Below, piece by piece: positions 10,486 to 18,227 of a DNA stretch of 18,227 nt (within the stretch, counting starts at the first letter, position 1; each line of letters begins with the position of its first letter). The stretch covers positions 1-18,227 of the forward strand of contig JADGJH010000466.1 in NCBI GenBank assembly GCA_027596945.1. The letters run 5' to 3'. The stretch comes from Physocladia obscura. Lineage: Eukaryota > Chytridiomycota > Chytridiomycetes > Chytridiales > Chytriomycetaceae. The notes beneath the pieces are model-generated. The model was not told the DNA's origin and did not search any database. It was given only the letters and a program-made list of their open reading frames with translations. Position numbers and translations under genes: made by a program.

Positions 10486-10613
10486 TTGTCAAAACTACAA
10501 GTTATCAATTTTTTGATGGCTTTGTAGCGCTGCCATGGGTTTCACTATTTATAGTGCATATAGCACCGCTTTGGCATTTTCCCCTCAGAAAATGATTAAA
10601 ATCACATCAATGG
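10486..10613 (-). repeat. Dispersed repeat, copy 2
   Basis: This is a diverged copy of 1988-2116 in the same orientation, including the conserved TTTCACTATTTATAGTGCAT core. Read on the minus strand it gives FLRGKCQSG--CTINSET before the frame degenerates. It abuts, in opposite orientation, the plus-strand transposase remnant at 10633-10914, so two elements are nested or juxtaposed here. Confidence 0.65.
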
Positions 10614-10632
10614 AATGATGTGGTAGTAGGTA

Positions 10633-10914
10633 TTTATAGACAAAATATATTTGGATTCTGAGGCAAAAGTTCATCTATCAGCTTACCGTGGAGATATAAT
10701 ATTTGCCAGAATAATTTCCATTTTTCTTCCAGTTTACTGTCGGTTATTTGATCCCATTGAAGGGTTATTTGAATTATTAAATGCTCAAATGCATTGCAAC
10801 TACAAGGATGGAGCGGTGATGGCAAATAATTTGAAGAAATTTTTGGATTTGATTTTCAATCAATCTTTTGAAAATGTGGTTACATTAGTACTGGTTAATT
10901 TAACTCTCAAATAG
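10633..10914 (+). pseudogene. Remnant of a second DDE transposase family
   Basis: The open frame carries IYLDSEAKVHLSAYRG and then IFLPVYCRLFDPIEGLFELL. This matches the order LDxAxxH ... FLPAYCPFFNPIExLF seen in a group of eukaryotic DDE_3 transposases, with the second Asp and the final Glu both present. The C-terminal helices follow to the stop at 10912-10914. The N-terminal DNA-binding part and first catalytic Asp are absent upstream, so only the last third of the enzyme survives. The PVYCRLFDPIE form of the motif differs from the PPYSPDFDPIE form at 1.8 kb, so this is a separate family, not another copy. Confidence 0.65.
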
Positions 10915-11557
10915 TGCACAAAGGTGATATAATTCACATTATTGGGTTTCAGTAAATAAATTTGATGGAATAAACTCCATTTTTTTTTAAACATCATAAA
11001 CAAAAAAAGCCACAACAATTACAATCATACTTATTTCAAGCTTTGATGTGAGAAATTAAAGTAATGATTCATTCAAAGGCAAAATAAAGTAAAGGTAGAG
11101 GATCAGGAATAGGATTTGTTTTTAAAATAAATGAATTTGAGTAACAATATACAAATAATTGAAGCACATCACCTTCCCAAGTAAATCCCTGAAGAATTCT
11201 TTCACTTAATGTGGCAACATTCTATTCTACTGTGTTGCAAAAATTCAATAAAAAAGTAAAACAAAATAGCACTAGATTGCCATTACCAAAAGAATACTTC
11301 TTACTCACTTTGGCGATTTCAAAGAACACCCAGCTGATGAACAGTAATTGGATTGTCGCTTAAATGGTACTGATTGTTTCAAGGAATGCTTTGCCTTTGA
11401 GTTTATATTTGAAAGTGTCCAATAATTTCTTGCCAATCACTGTGACAATATCACATTTCACAGTATGTGGAGCTTTGTGCTGCCTTCTGAATGTTTTGAT
11501 AGTTGATACCAAATAACTTCAAAGTAATGTTTTTCCTTTTTTCTTGCGAAACTTGAG
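10915..11557. other. Intergenic stretch upstream of the THI5-like gene
   Basis: AT-rich, with no gene recognised. A minus-strand frame across about 11380-11500 reads KAPHTVKCDIVTVIGKKLLD and KYKLKGKAFLET, perhaps more element debris. The last 100 bp should contain the promoter of the NMT1/THI5-like gene, but I see no TPP-riboswitch signature. Confidence 0.4.
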
Positions 11558-12753
11558 ATGCCAGAACAACTCGTGAGTTACACATTCACTTTAAAAGCGC
11601 CCTAATATTTTACGACAAAATTCGCATAATAAAAGACTTTATCTTTGGAATGGACGCCTAACACAAACTACGCCGGTTTTTACGTTGCTCGTGAACGTGG
11701 TTTTTACGCAGCAGCCGGAATTAAACTTGCAATGCCGCCGCGTCATGTTCGTCCAAGCGGTACTGCCGGCTCTGGCTTTACAGAACTGTCGTCGGGAATC
11801 GCGGATTTTGCAGTTTTCACCAAAGAGTCACTAATTTCGTTGTCCACTCGAACCGATTCTGATGCGCAGAAGAATAAACTCGTTGCAATCGCTTCGATTC
11901 CTCAGGTTTTATCCAGAGCTGTACTTCCTTTTTTTTTGTTTCACTATTTTTATTTTCATAATCTTATATTTGGTAGGCTGTTACGCATGCGTTGGTTTCT
12001 CTGAAATCTAGCAGCATTGATAGTCCCGCAAAAATGTCTGGCAGAAAATATTATAAACTCGGTGGCCGCACGCATGAGGCTGGTATGGTTTCAGCAATGA
12101 TTAAGAATGATGGTGGGAGTGGAGAATGGGAAGGCATTGAGTCTCCAGACAACATGACATATTTGGACACACTCCTTGAGGTTTTATCTTCATAATGTTC
12201 TTAATAATTTATTATTGATAAGAATTTCAAGGGGCAAGTCGATTTTCTGTGGATGTTCATGAACTGGGAAGGAGTTCTTGCAAATCGAGCTGGCCATGAA
12301 CTCAACATTTTCGAATTCGAAGATTATAAAGTCCCTTACGGTTTCAGTCCAATTATCGTTGCGCACTCGTCATTTCTCGAAAAAAATCCAAAACTCGTGC
12401 AGGACTTCCTTGCCGCCACCGAAAAAGGCTTTCAATATTTGGCTGCACATCCCGTCGAAAGTGCAGCGATTGTTTTCAAATTAGGCAATCAAGATTCGAT
12501 TTCAAAGCCCTTGAAGGAGTTGTTGGATCTTGATATGCTTATTGAAAGTTGCACGTACATGAGCACACGTGTTCTTGACGCAAATGGGCGTTGGGGTCGC
12601 ATGAAACCTGAATGGTGGAATGATTTATTGGACTGGCTCAATGCCAACAAGATGCTTGACAACAAAACTTCTGATAATGACGAAAATTATGTGCTTGTTT
12701 CCAGAGATTCAATCAAGGCTGATGATTTGTTCACAAACAAATATTTTGTTTAG
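11558..12753 (+). CDS. NMT1/THI5-like (ThiY-type) periplasmic-binding-fold protein
   Basis: Four exons (11558-11572, 11636-11905, 11977-12180, 12232-12753) join to 336 residues; the introns are 63, 71 and 51 nt. The 15-nt first exon (MPEQL) is needed to give the family start MPEQLTLSLEWTPNTNYAGF, which matches the NMT1/THI5 and bacterial ThiY opening strand. Other family marks are FYVARERGFYAAAGI near residue 20-35, SGIADFAVFTKES near 65, GRKYYKLGG near 125, EGQVDFLWMFMNWEG near 162-176 and the helical tail LVQDFLAATEKGFQYLAAHP. Yeast Thi5 (340 residues) makes the thiamine pyrimidine HMP-P from its own His and PLP and needs a CCCFC motif; that cluster is absent here and I see no matching His after the Lys region. 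The fold is therefore clear, but suicide HMP-P synthase activity is doubtful; binding of a pyrimidine or other small ligand is an alternative. No signal peptide is visible, so the protein is probably cytosolic. Confidence 0.88.
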
Positions 12754-12958
12754 TCCCATTTTTTTTTTGGTCTTTTTTCTCAGCTATCCGTTCCCCCCCT
12801 CCTTATTATTTTTCTTCTTCAATTGTGATTGAGCGAAAAGCGGGTGCCTTGTTAAGTTTTCGTTGGGCTGAGAAGTTATTCAAACCGTCTGGACCAGAAC
12901 ACGGTAATTCGTGCGTTGGGAATTTTCGTTTAACGATTGAAAAAAAAATAAACACAAA

Positions 12959-14071
12959 ATGAAAGGTTAATTATTAGAAAATGTTTAATTAGCAGGTTAA
13001 TATTATGTTTCTCAGTTTCTTCTCAAAAAATATATTGCAACTGTATAGTACAGTTTGAAAGATTAAATTTTGTGAAAATCGTTTTTTTGCAAATGGCAAG
13101 TCCAAATAGTATATTCATCAAGAATTATTAATGCTACTTTATTCTTGCTTAGTCAAAAGGCACGAGTATAAAAGATGCTATCAAGATATGAGTAATATCT
13201 TATTGGCAAAGTTTGATACCTTAATAGTCTGTTATTTTGGACACAGGAAGAGAAAAATCCAGGAGCACCTTCATTTGAGGCCACGGTTGTGAAAATCGTA
13301 TCGCAGCAACCTTTTATTGTCGTGATGGACGCGTCGTTAGCTGCGCTTGTGAAAGTCGAGTTAAGTTTCCCTCTTAAAATCGATTCAACAATTCGCCAAC
13401 AAGAAAATAGACAACTCGCGTTATCTACTAATCAAATAGAAACGATCAGTAACTTGCAAGGATTGAGTTTGTATAGTTTTCAATCTAGATGATAGCAAAT
13501 GTGATAACCCGAAAAAACAAAGTTGTAACTGATATACCAATCCACAATATGCAATATTATAAAAACATAAAAAACCATTAAAAAATCATGGAAATGTATT
13601 ATACGCGTGATTAATTAAAACGAAAAACTCAATTTTCACCCAATCCAAGATTTTCTCAAAATTCTTTCTTTGAGTCGCAATGCAATCAAAAAAATCGAAG
13701 GACTAGGTGCTGTCGCTGACACTTTGGAAGAACTTTGGATCAGCTACAACAATCTTGAAAGACTGAATGGCATTGAATGCTGCAAGAAACTGAAAGTTTT
13801 GTATGCCAGCAACAATAAGATCAAGGCTTGGGAAGGCATTACGTCGCTGGTATGTGCAAGGGTCAAAAAACACGCTAACAATTGAAATTTTCATCTGAAA
13901 CTTTTGAACGTAGCAAGCTCTTCCAATGTTTGAGGAAGTTCTGCGGAGGAAAAGTGCACAGCCGATGGAAATTGGATCGCCGAGATGAGCAAAAAGTTTC
14001 CTGCTCTCAAAAAACTAGACGGAAAGATGATTACTCGTGAAGACGCCATTGATCAAGGAGAAAAAGAATAG
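12959..14071 (+). pseudogene. DNAL1: Axonemal dynein light chain 1 (LC1, leucine-rich repeat), disrupted
   Basis: DNAL1/LC1 is the leucine-rich-repeat light chain bound to an outer-arm dynein heavy chain in motile flagella. Exons inferred by homology: 12959-12965, 13160-13191, 13247-13359, 13411-13466, 13650-13849, 13914-14071. In order they give [101 protein letters not shown] and, after a frame change, AEEKCTADGNWIAEMSKKFP with KKLDGKMITREDAIDQ. Two lesions stand out. Exon 2 ends ATA-TGA before GTAATA where the family has Trp or a similar residue. In the last exon about 16 nt appear missing at 13941-13942, removing the FVGNP-like loop and shifting frame, with a stop at 13986-13988. Splice signals remain usable, so decay would be recent; assembly error is possible, since a flagellated fungus needs this protein. 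Identity is near certain; pseudogene status is uncertain. Confidence 0.82.
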
Positions 14072-14121
14072 TTTTTTGCCAAAGTAAACCAAAAGAGAAA
14101 AAAATCTTGTTAGTCAAATCA

Positions 14122-15117
14122 ATGTCAACCGCACCGCCAGACTCTGTGCGGAAGAAGCTTGTAATAGTCGGCGATGGAGCGGGTGTGTAAAGTAGCTCTC
14201 CTTATTTTCGGTCGAATCATTATTTGCGTTTTTTCCGATTGACCCTTCTCTTACCGCTAATTTGACTCTCACACAATAGCTGGCAAAACCAGTTTGCTAA
14301 TTGTCTTTACATCGGGGAACTTTCCTGTGGTGAGCCATGTCTAGTTCAGGATGTTGCGATTTCAGTATAGAGGCAACTAAAAATGATCACCAATTTCAGA
14401 ATTACATCCCGACAGGTACAATCAAATCCATCCATAACTGCCAGAGCTAATCGAAGCTCTAAATATTCAAAATGAGTGCCTTTTTTTAAGTTTTATTCGT
14501 GTAATACTGACATGCTGCATTTAACACAGTATTCGACAATCATGTGGTCGATGTTTTTCTGGATAGTCAAGTGATCCATCTTGGTTTGTGGGATACCGCC
14601 GGCCAAGAAGAATATGCACGACTTCGACCTCTCAGTTATCCGGCGACAGATTGTTTGCTGCTGTGTTTTGCAATCGATACGCCATCAAGTTTGACGAATG
14701 TCGAAGACAAGGTATTTTACTCAAACCATTTAAATAAGAGCATGATTTGACCCAATATTTTCTTTCTTAATCAAATAGTGGCGACAAGAGCTGCTTCATT
14801 ATTGCCCGAATGTTCCATTCTTGCTGATTGGATGTAAAACTGACTTGCGGCAAGATCCTGATACGATAGGTGTTTTAGCTGCGAAAGGCCAAGCTCCGGT
14901 TACTTTCCAACAAGGTGTCTATATGGCTCAAAAAATTAAAGCATGGAGGTATTTAGAATGCAGTGCAAAACTAAATGAAGGAGTGAGTGATGTTTTTGAA
15001 TGCGCAACACGTGCTGCGTGCTTTGGAACTGACGGAGGTGCTGCACAAAGCACAACCAGTGTTAGAAGCTCTAGTCAGGGAACAAAGAAAAGCAAGAAAA
15101 ACTGTATAGTGATGTGA
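14122..15117 (+). CDS. Rho-family small GTPase (Rho3-like features)
   Basis: Five exons (14122-14182, 14280-14329, 14400-14415, 14530-14711, 14779-15117) give 215 residues; the introns are 97, 70, 114 and 67 nt, and the third exon is only 16 nt. All G boxes are present: P-loop GDGAAGKTS (17-25), effector YIPTVFDN with Thr42, WDTAGQEEY (63-71) with Gln68, GCKTDL for base recognition, and ECSAKLNEG. The Rho insert region lies between the GCKTDL and ECSAK boxes. The C-terminus has a Lys-rich stretch and CIVM, a CaaX box whose Met predicts farnesylation, as in yeast Rho3 (CTIM). The combination [13 protein letters not shown] and CaaM favours Rho3 over Rho1 or Cdc42, but the start [10 protein letters not shown] is RhoA-like, so the subfamily is tentative. 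Expected role: membrane-bound switch for actin polarity and exocytosis. It begins only 50 bp after the DNAL1 stop. Confidence 0.95.
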
Positions 15118-15130
15118 AACGTAAATTATG

Positions 15131-15136
15131 AATAAA
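15131..15136 (+). terminator. Polyadenylation signal of the Rho GTPase gene
   Basis: AATAAA lies 14 bp after the Rho stop codon and 22 bp before the stop of the convergent minus-strand gene. The two transcripts must therefore overlap at their 3' ends or share a bidirectional termination zone. Confidence 0.55.
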
Positions 15137-15157
15137 TCAAAAGTCAAAAGATATAAT

Positions 15158-16265
15158 TTATTTTCGCCCATGATTCAAAGTTCGGTCATACAGCAAACGC
15201 TCACTCCACACTGTCACAATAACAACGACGCCTTCACGTATTTCACTGGACAATCTTTTCCACGCACACCGCATAGTTTTAGCATCACAACCACGTAAAA
15301 CAAACGCATGTAGCACCCAAGCACAGTCTCGCCCGCGAACTGGAGCAAACAAAGCCCGCCGCGCAAACTGTATTCCGCGCAGCTTCTTTTCCAAAATACG
15401 AGCCGCCAACTCCGTTGAAACACGAACTTTTTTTGGCGTCGTTGCATCAAAAACACGTGTAACTGACACTGACACACTAACGCATCCCCACCGAACGAGA
15501 TAATCTGTCATGCTTCCTCCACTTGGTGCATATCGCACATCCATTTCTGTTGCAAGCAGCTGCGTCGTTGTGTTTCCAAACAATGTTCGTGTTAGCAATT
15601 CAACTGATGCGCACTCCGACACGATTGAGTCACCACCCGCATTGGGTGTCTCAAAAACTGCGTGAGCAGCTGGTCCAAGCGCGAGCACACTCGTTATTTC
15701 ACGCCGTGTTGGTGTTTTAGATGCAATTGCTGTAAGTTTCGGCGCAGAGGCTGTCATTGTGCACAAAAATCCAGCATGTCGGGTAAAAACTGCTCCTATC
15801 AACGACCGAGCCACGTGCATTGACGAATGCGAAATACGGAGCACGACACCATCAACGGCGCTGGCGATCGTATCGACGCCATACGCGCCGAACGCCGCCA
15901 CGTCAACAGCTATCTGCCGTCGTGTCCGTATTCGCGGAACTGATATATCTTCTTCGTCTGAATCGTTGAACGCGTCCCAAAGCGCACTTATAGCATTGAA
16001 TTCGTTTGGTGTTGGTGCTTGAACTGACAAAAGATTGCAAAATTGGATGTTTCGAGTTGTATTCTGCGATTGGACGATGGTCAAGGTGCTGGGACAAATA
16101 CTCTCGAGGATCAAAGGGTGATTCAAAACGACGTGGCGCAGCTCCGTTGAAGGTGAAAGAACAATTGCTGGATCCTGAACCGGCAGCTGCACTTTCACCC
16201 TCAGAGGTTACAGCTGTTGCAGTTCCTGTTGTTGCCTTAGTAGTTGTTATCATTGTAGTCGTCAT
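15158..16265 (-). CDS. Uncharacterised protein with ECAS...DY...VSVTR motif
   Basis: The minus-strand frame 16198-15158 has no ATG at its 5' end, so a first exon is needed. I propose exon 1 at 16265-16199 (MTTTMITTTKATT...VTSE), an intron at 16024-16198 (GTGAAAG...CTTTTGTCAG, phase 1) and exon 2 at 16023-15158, giving 310 residues; the start is moderately secure. Visible features: an N-terminal segment AISALWDAFNDSDEED, a central region DVAAFGAYGVDTIASAVDGV, then SIVSECASVELL (Glu159), ATEMDVRY (Glu182), MTDYLVRWG (Asp196) and VSVSVTRVF (209-212), followed by LEKKLRGIQFARRALF and AWVLHAFVLRGCD. The E...D-Y...V-x-V-T-R order resembles a conserved, unstudied eukaryotic family I recall only vaguely, with a layout like a degenerate PD-(D/E)XK nuclease core in which the usual ExK is replaced. 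That link is speculative. No signal peptide or membrane segment is visible. It is convergent with the Rho gene, 40 bp apart. Confidence 0.72.
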
Positions 16266-16442
16266 TATGTTTTTAACGTTTGCTGTATATTTGTGTTTTT
16301 TTGTTTTGTTTTTTTTTTTGGAAATCGAAAACATTTAAATTTTGTGTGGCACAGTTTATGAATCATTCGAAAAAAATTTCAAATACTAAAACCCTATTTT
16401 GTTCACAAATAAAAACTATGTAAATGAGAAAATTCAAGAAAA

Positions 16443-17999
16443 TCAAGATGAAACCGCAAAACCAACCCTTCCTTCATTTGAAAAATCGTAAATACTGAAC
16501 CACTTTTTCAAAAACACACTTCCGAGAGTCCAAACTGTGCCATTTGGAGCCAACGAGTCCGGTTTAATCCATGGCTGAATTCCCAATACACACGATTGCT
16601 TATTAGAAGTATGGTTAAAATCTGCAAATTCCAATACATAATCATCAGCACCCAACCCAAATGATGCATTTCCAAAAACAAATATAATCTCTGGCATCCA
16701 TCGCTTTGCCAAACAATTAACAACATAATATCCCAAAGCCTCATCAAATAAAACTGCAGCTTCATCACTCCCGAAACCGTCACACTTTTCCGAAACGTAA
16801 TTATTCACAGTGTTTACAATTTTACTCAAAGTCGTCGTGTCAAGCTTAATCAACACATCGCTTATAGCCACAATAACATATGTTTCATTTGGTGTTGACA
16901 CAAAATCCGTGTCAACGAGTACACCATTAGCAGCAAATGACCAAAAATAATCTTGTGGAATTGATGTCACGGCACGGGGAATCGGTTTGACAGGAAGATA
17001 GGTCACGTCACCATCATACAAGTTTGAAGCAATAGTACCGATACTCAAATATCCACCAATAATGCCATCTCCATGGTTCGGGGTAAGGTTGCCATAATTG
17101 TTCTCGATAGGGGTTCTGCGATTCATAATTGATGATTTTGGTGTTGACGATGATGCCAAGGATTTGTTCAGGAAGATTGAAAAAACAGGTTTCGTAAGGT
17201 GGTTTTGGTTGATGATATTTCGGATTACATTTTGTTGGTCGGTACCGTCTGTCACAAACAAAAAATTTGTGTTGGTGGACACAAAAAAAAAAATTCACTA
17301 AACTGATTCCGCCGTCAAACGAGACTCCCAACAGACCGTCTGCGATACTCGAAATAAGATCTGGAGCACTCCCTATTTCGTTTTCAACCAAAAGAAACGT
17401 TTGGTTGACTGATGCGATAGATTCCCAACGCAGCGTATCACTGGCCTCATATCCAATCACCGCACCTGTATCATAGATGATTGTTGTTACATTACGAGGA
17501 TTTGTAGCGTATTTGAATGATGATGACACTGAAGAGTTGAATTTGTGCTGAGCAAAAGATTCTTTACAACGAATGTCTGGGATTGACTACAAGTTCCATC
17601 AAAAAACCAAAAAAAAAAAAAAAAATTTATTTTTTTTACCATGCCAGATGAAGCCGTATCAATGACGAGATAAAACTGTTGCGGGGGGTCACCGAGCCAG
17701 ACTTGGGTATAATAGACATTTGTGTGTGCAAGAAAGAGTCCAATATTATTGAAATCTTCGATTCCCAATAAAAAACTTTTAAATGAAGTTGGAAATGGGA
17801 CTGTGTATATGGGGATATTTCTAGCTTATTCGAATGGCCATGTTACGGTTTCAGCTTTCATACAGATATTCTTATGGTGCGCTTACATTGTATTGCTGGG
17901 AAGAGCAGGGCCAACTCCATCGTGGAAAGGTAGTGGCGGTGTCGGTAGTGCGTCGAATACATAAAAATATGTAGAAATTAACAATAACATAGCGAACAT
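16443..17999 (-). CDS. Secreted pepsin-family protein with altered active-site motifs
   Basis: Four exons on the minus strand (17999-17887, 17820-17640, 17586-17304, 17248-16443) join to 460 residues; the introns are 66, 53 and 55 nt. Splice choices are fixed by phase and by family strands. A signal peptide, MFAMLLLISTYFYVFDA, is followed by a Pro-rich propeptide. The A1 domain starts near residue 72 (NVYYTQVWLGDPPQQFYLVI). The first motif is DTASSGM (Asp92) instead of DTGSSxxW. The flap tyrosine is kept (IIYDTG), and so is DGLLGVSF. The second motif reads AISDVLIKL (Asp323) where DTGTSL is expected. The protein ends SIYDFSNEGRVGFAVSS, the normal C-terminal strand. Both catalytic Asp are kept but both DTG cores are changed, so activity is doubtful; it may act as a non-enzymatic binding or decoy protein, or be evolving neutrally. 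There is no C-terminal linker or repeat module, unlike the protease at 3-5 kb. A 231-residue gap between the two Asp includes an extra Ser/Asn-rich loop. Confidence 0.87.
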
Positions 18000-18227
18000 T
18001 GAGCTGTTGGAAATATATGAACTGCGAAGGCAAGTTGGAAATCTGTGTGATTGATGCTTTTTTTTAAAATAATTTTTTAAGTCGCCCTGGCAGGTGGGAG
18101 CCCTTGTCTAACGCAAAAAACACAATTAATGACTCATAAAATAAATTCCGAAATCAGGCTATTCTGAGATCTTGGATTGCTGGATTAATTTTTAATAAAC
18201 TCTTTCAAATATCTATCAATGTTTTAC
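18000..18227. other. Upstream region of the protease with a GC-rich island
   Basis: This should contain the promoter of the minus-strand protease. Within AT-rich DNA, 18081-18114 is a sharply GC-rich 34-mer (starting GTCGCCCTGGCAGGTGGGAG) flanked by T and A runs. It does not contain a tRNA T-loop or a complete RNA gene that I can fold by eye, and its nature is unknown. Confidence 0.3.

Larger units (their letters stand above)
8724..10632. other. AT-rich intergenic stretch with transposon debris
   Basis: No intact gene is visible. Short frames such as 9304-9621 (+) lack recognisable domains. A small acidic plus-strand patch near 9656-9740 (SDNDHSLNDSLHRESSDCLP) resembles in style the acidic patch near 1.12 kb and may be element debris. 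The right end contains the second copy of the dispersed repeat and an (AAATT)n microsatellite. Confidence 0.5.

Noticed and set aside
11558..11976. TPP riboswitch in the upstream region or first introns of the THI5-like gene
   Set aside because: No CUGAGA core or paired pyrimidine-sensing helix could be found in the 5' region or the first two introns.
15903..16334. Alternative minus-strand frame MFSISKKKNK... as a separate 143-residue gene
   Set aside because: Its first part is used as exon 1 of the unassigned protein. The remainder lies in the proposed intron and opposite-frame exon. The SPFDPREYLSQHLD stretch does look protein-like, so the intron model should be checked with transcripts.
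18081..18114. tRNA gene on the minus strand
   Set aside because: No GTTCRA T-loop and no matching acceptor stem; too short.

Overview
The window looks like nuclear DNA of a flagellated early-diverging fungus, most probably a chytrid. The reasons are: genes with many short GT-AG introns (43 to about 190 nt); secreted fungal-type pepsin-like proteases with Ser/Thr-rich linkers; a fungal-type Rho GTPase; a NMT1/THI5-like protein; and, most tellingly, a gene for axonemal dynein light chain 1 (DNAL1/LC1), which only organisms with motile flagella normally keep. No database was searched; all calls rest on motif reading and splice reconstruction by eye.

Layout. 1-2964: AT-rich, gene-poor DNA with a decayed Tc1/mariner-type transposase on the minus strand. 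2965-4979 (-): three-exon secreted aspartic protease with a Ser/Thr linker and three Cys/Trp-rich repeats. 4980-6800: gene remnants on the minus strand, including a coiled-coil pseudogene. 6977-8723 (+): two-exon low-complexity protein ending in a Sel1/TPR-like helical segment. 8724-11557: a second AT-rich stretch with a plus-strand DDE transposase remnant of a different family and a copy of the repeat seen near 2.0 kb. 11558-12753 (+): four-exon NMT1/THI5-like protein. 12959-14071 (+): DNAL1 homologue with two lesions. 14122-15117 (+): five-exon Rho-family GTPase (Rho3-like features). 15158-16265 (-): uncharacterised protein. 16443-17999 (-): a second, four-exon aspartic protease whose two active-site motifs are both altered.

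The genes do not form an obvious pathway. The compact 11.5-18 kb block (genes 40-250 bp apart) contrasts with the transposon-rich stretches to its left. I see no clear new multi-gene system. The points most worth a second look are the protease with degenerate DTG motifs, the broken DNAL1, the THI5-like protein without the yeast active-site cysteine cluster, the intron inside the transposase DPIE motif, and the unassigned minus-strand protein at 15.2-16.3 kb.
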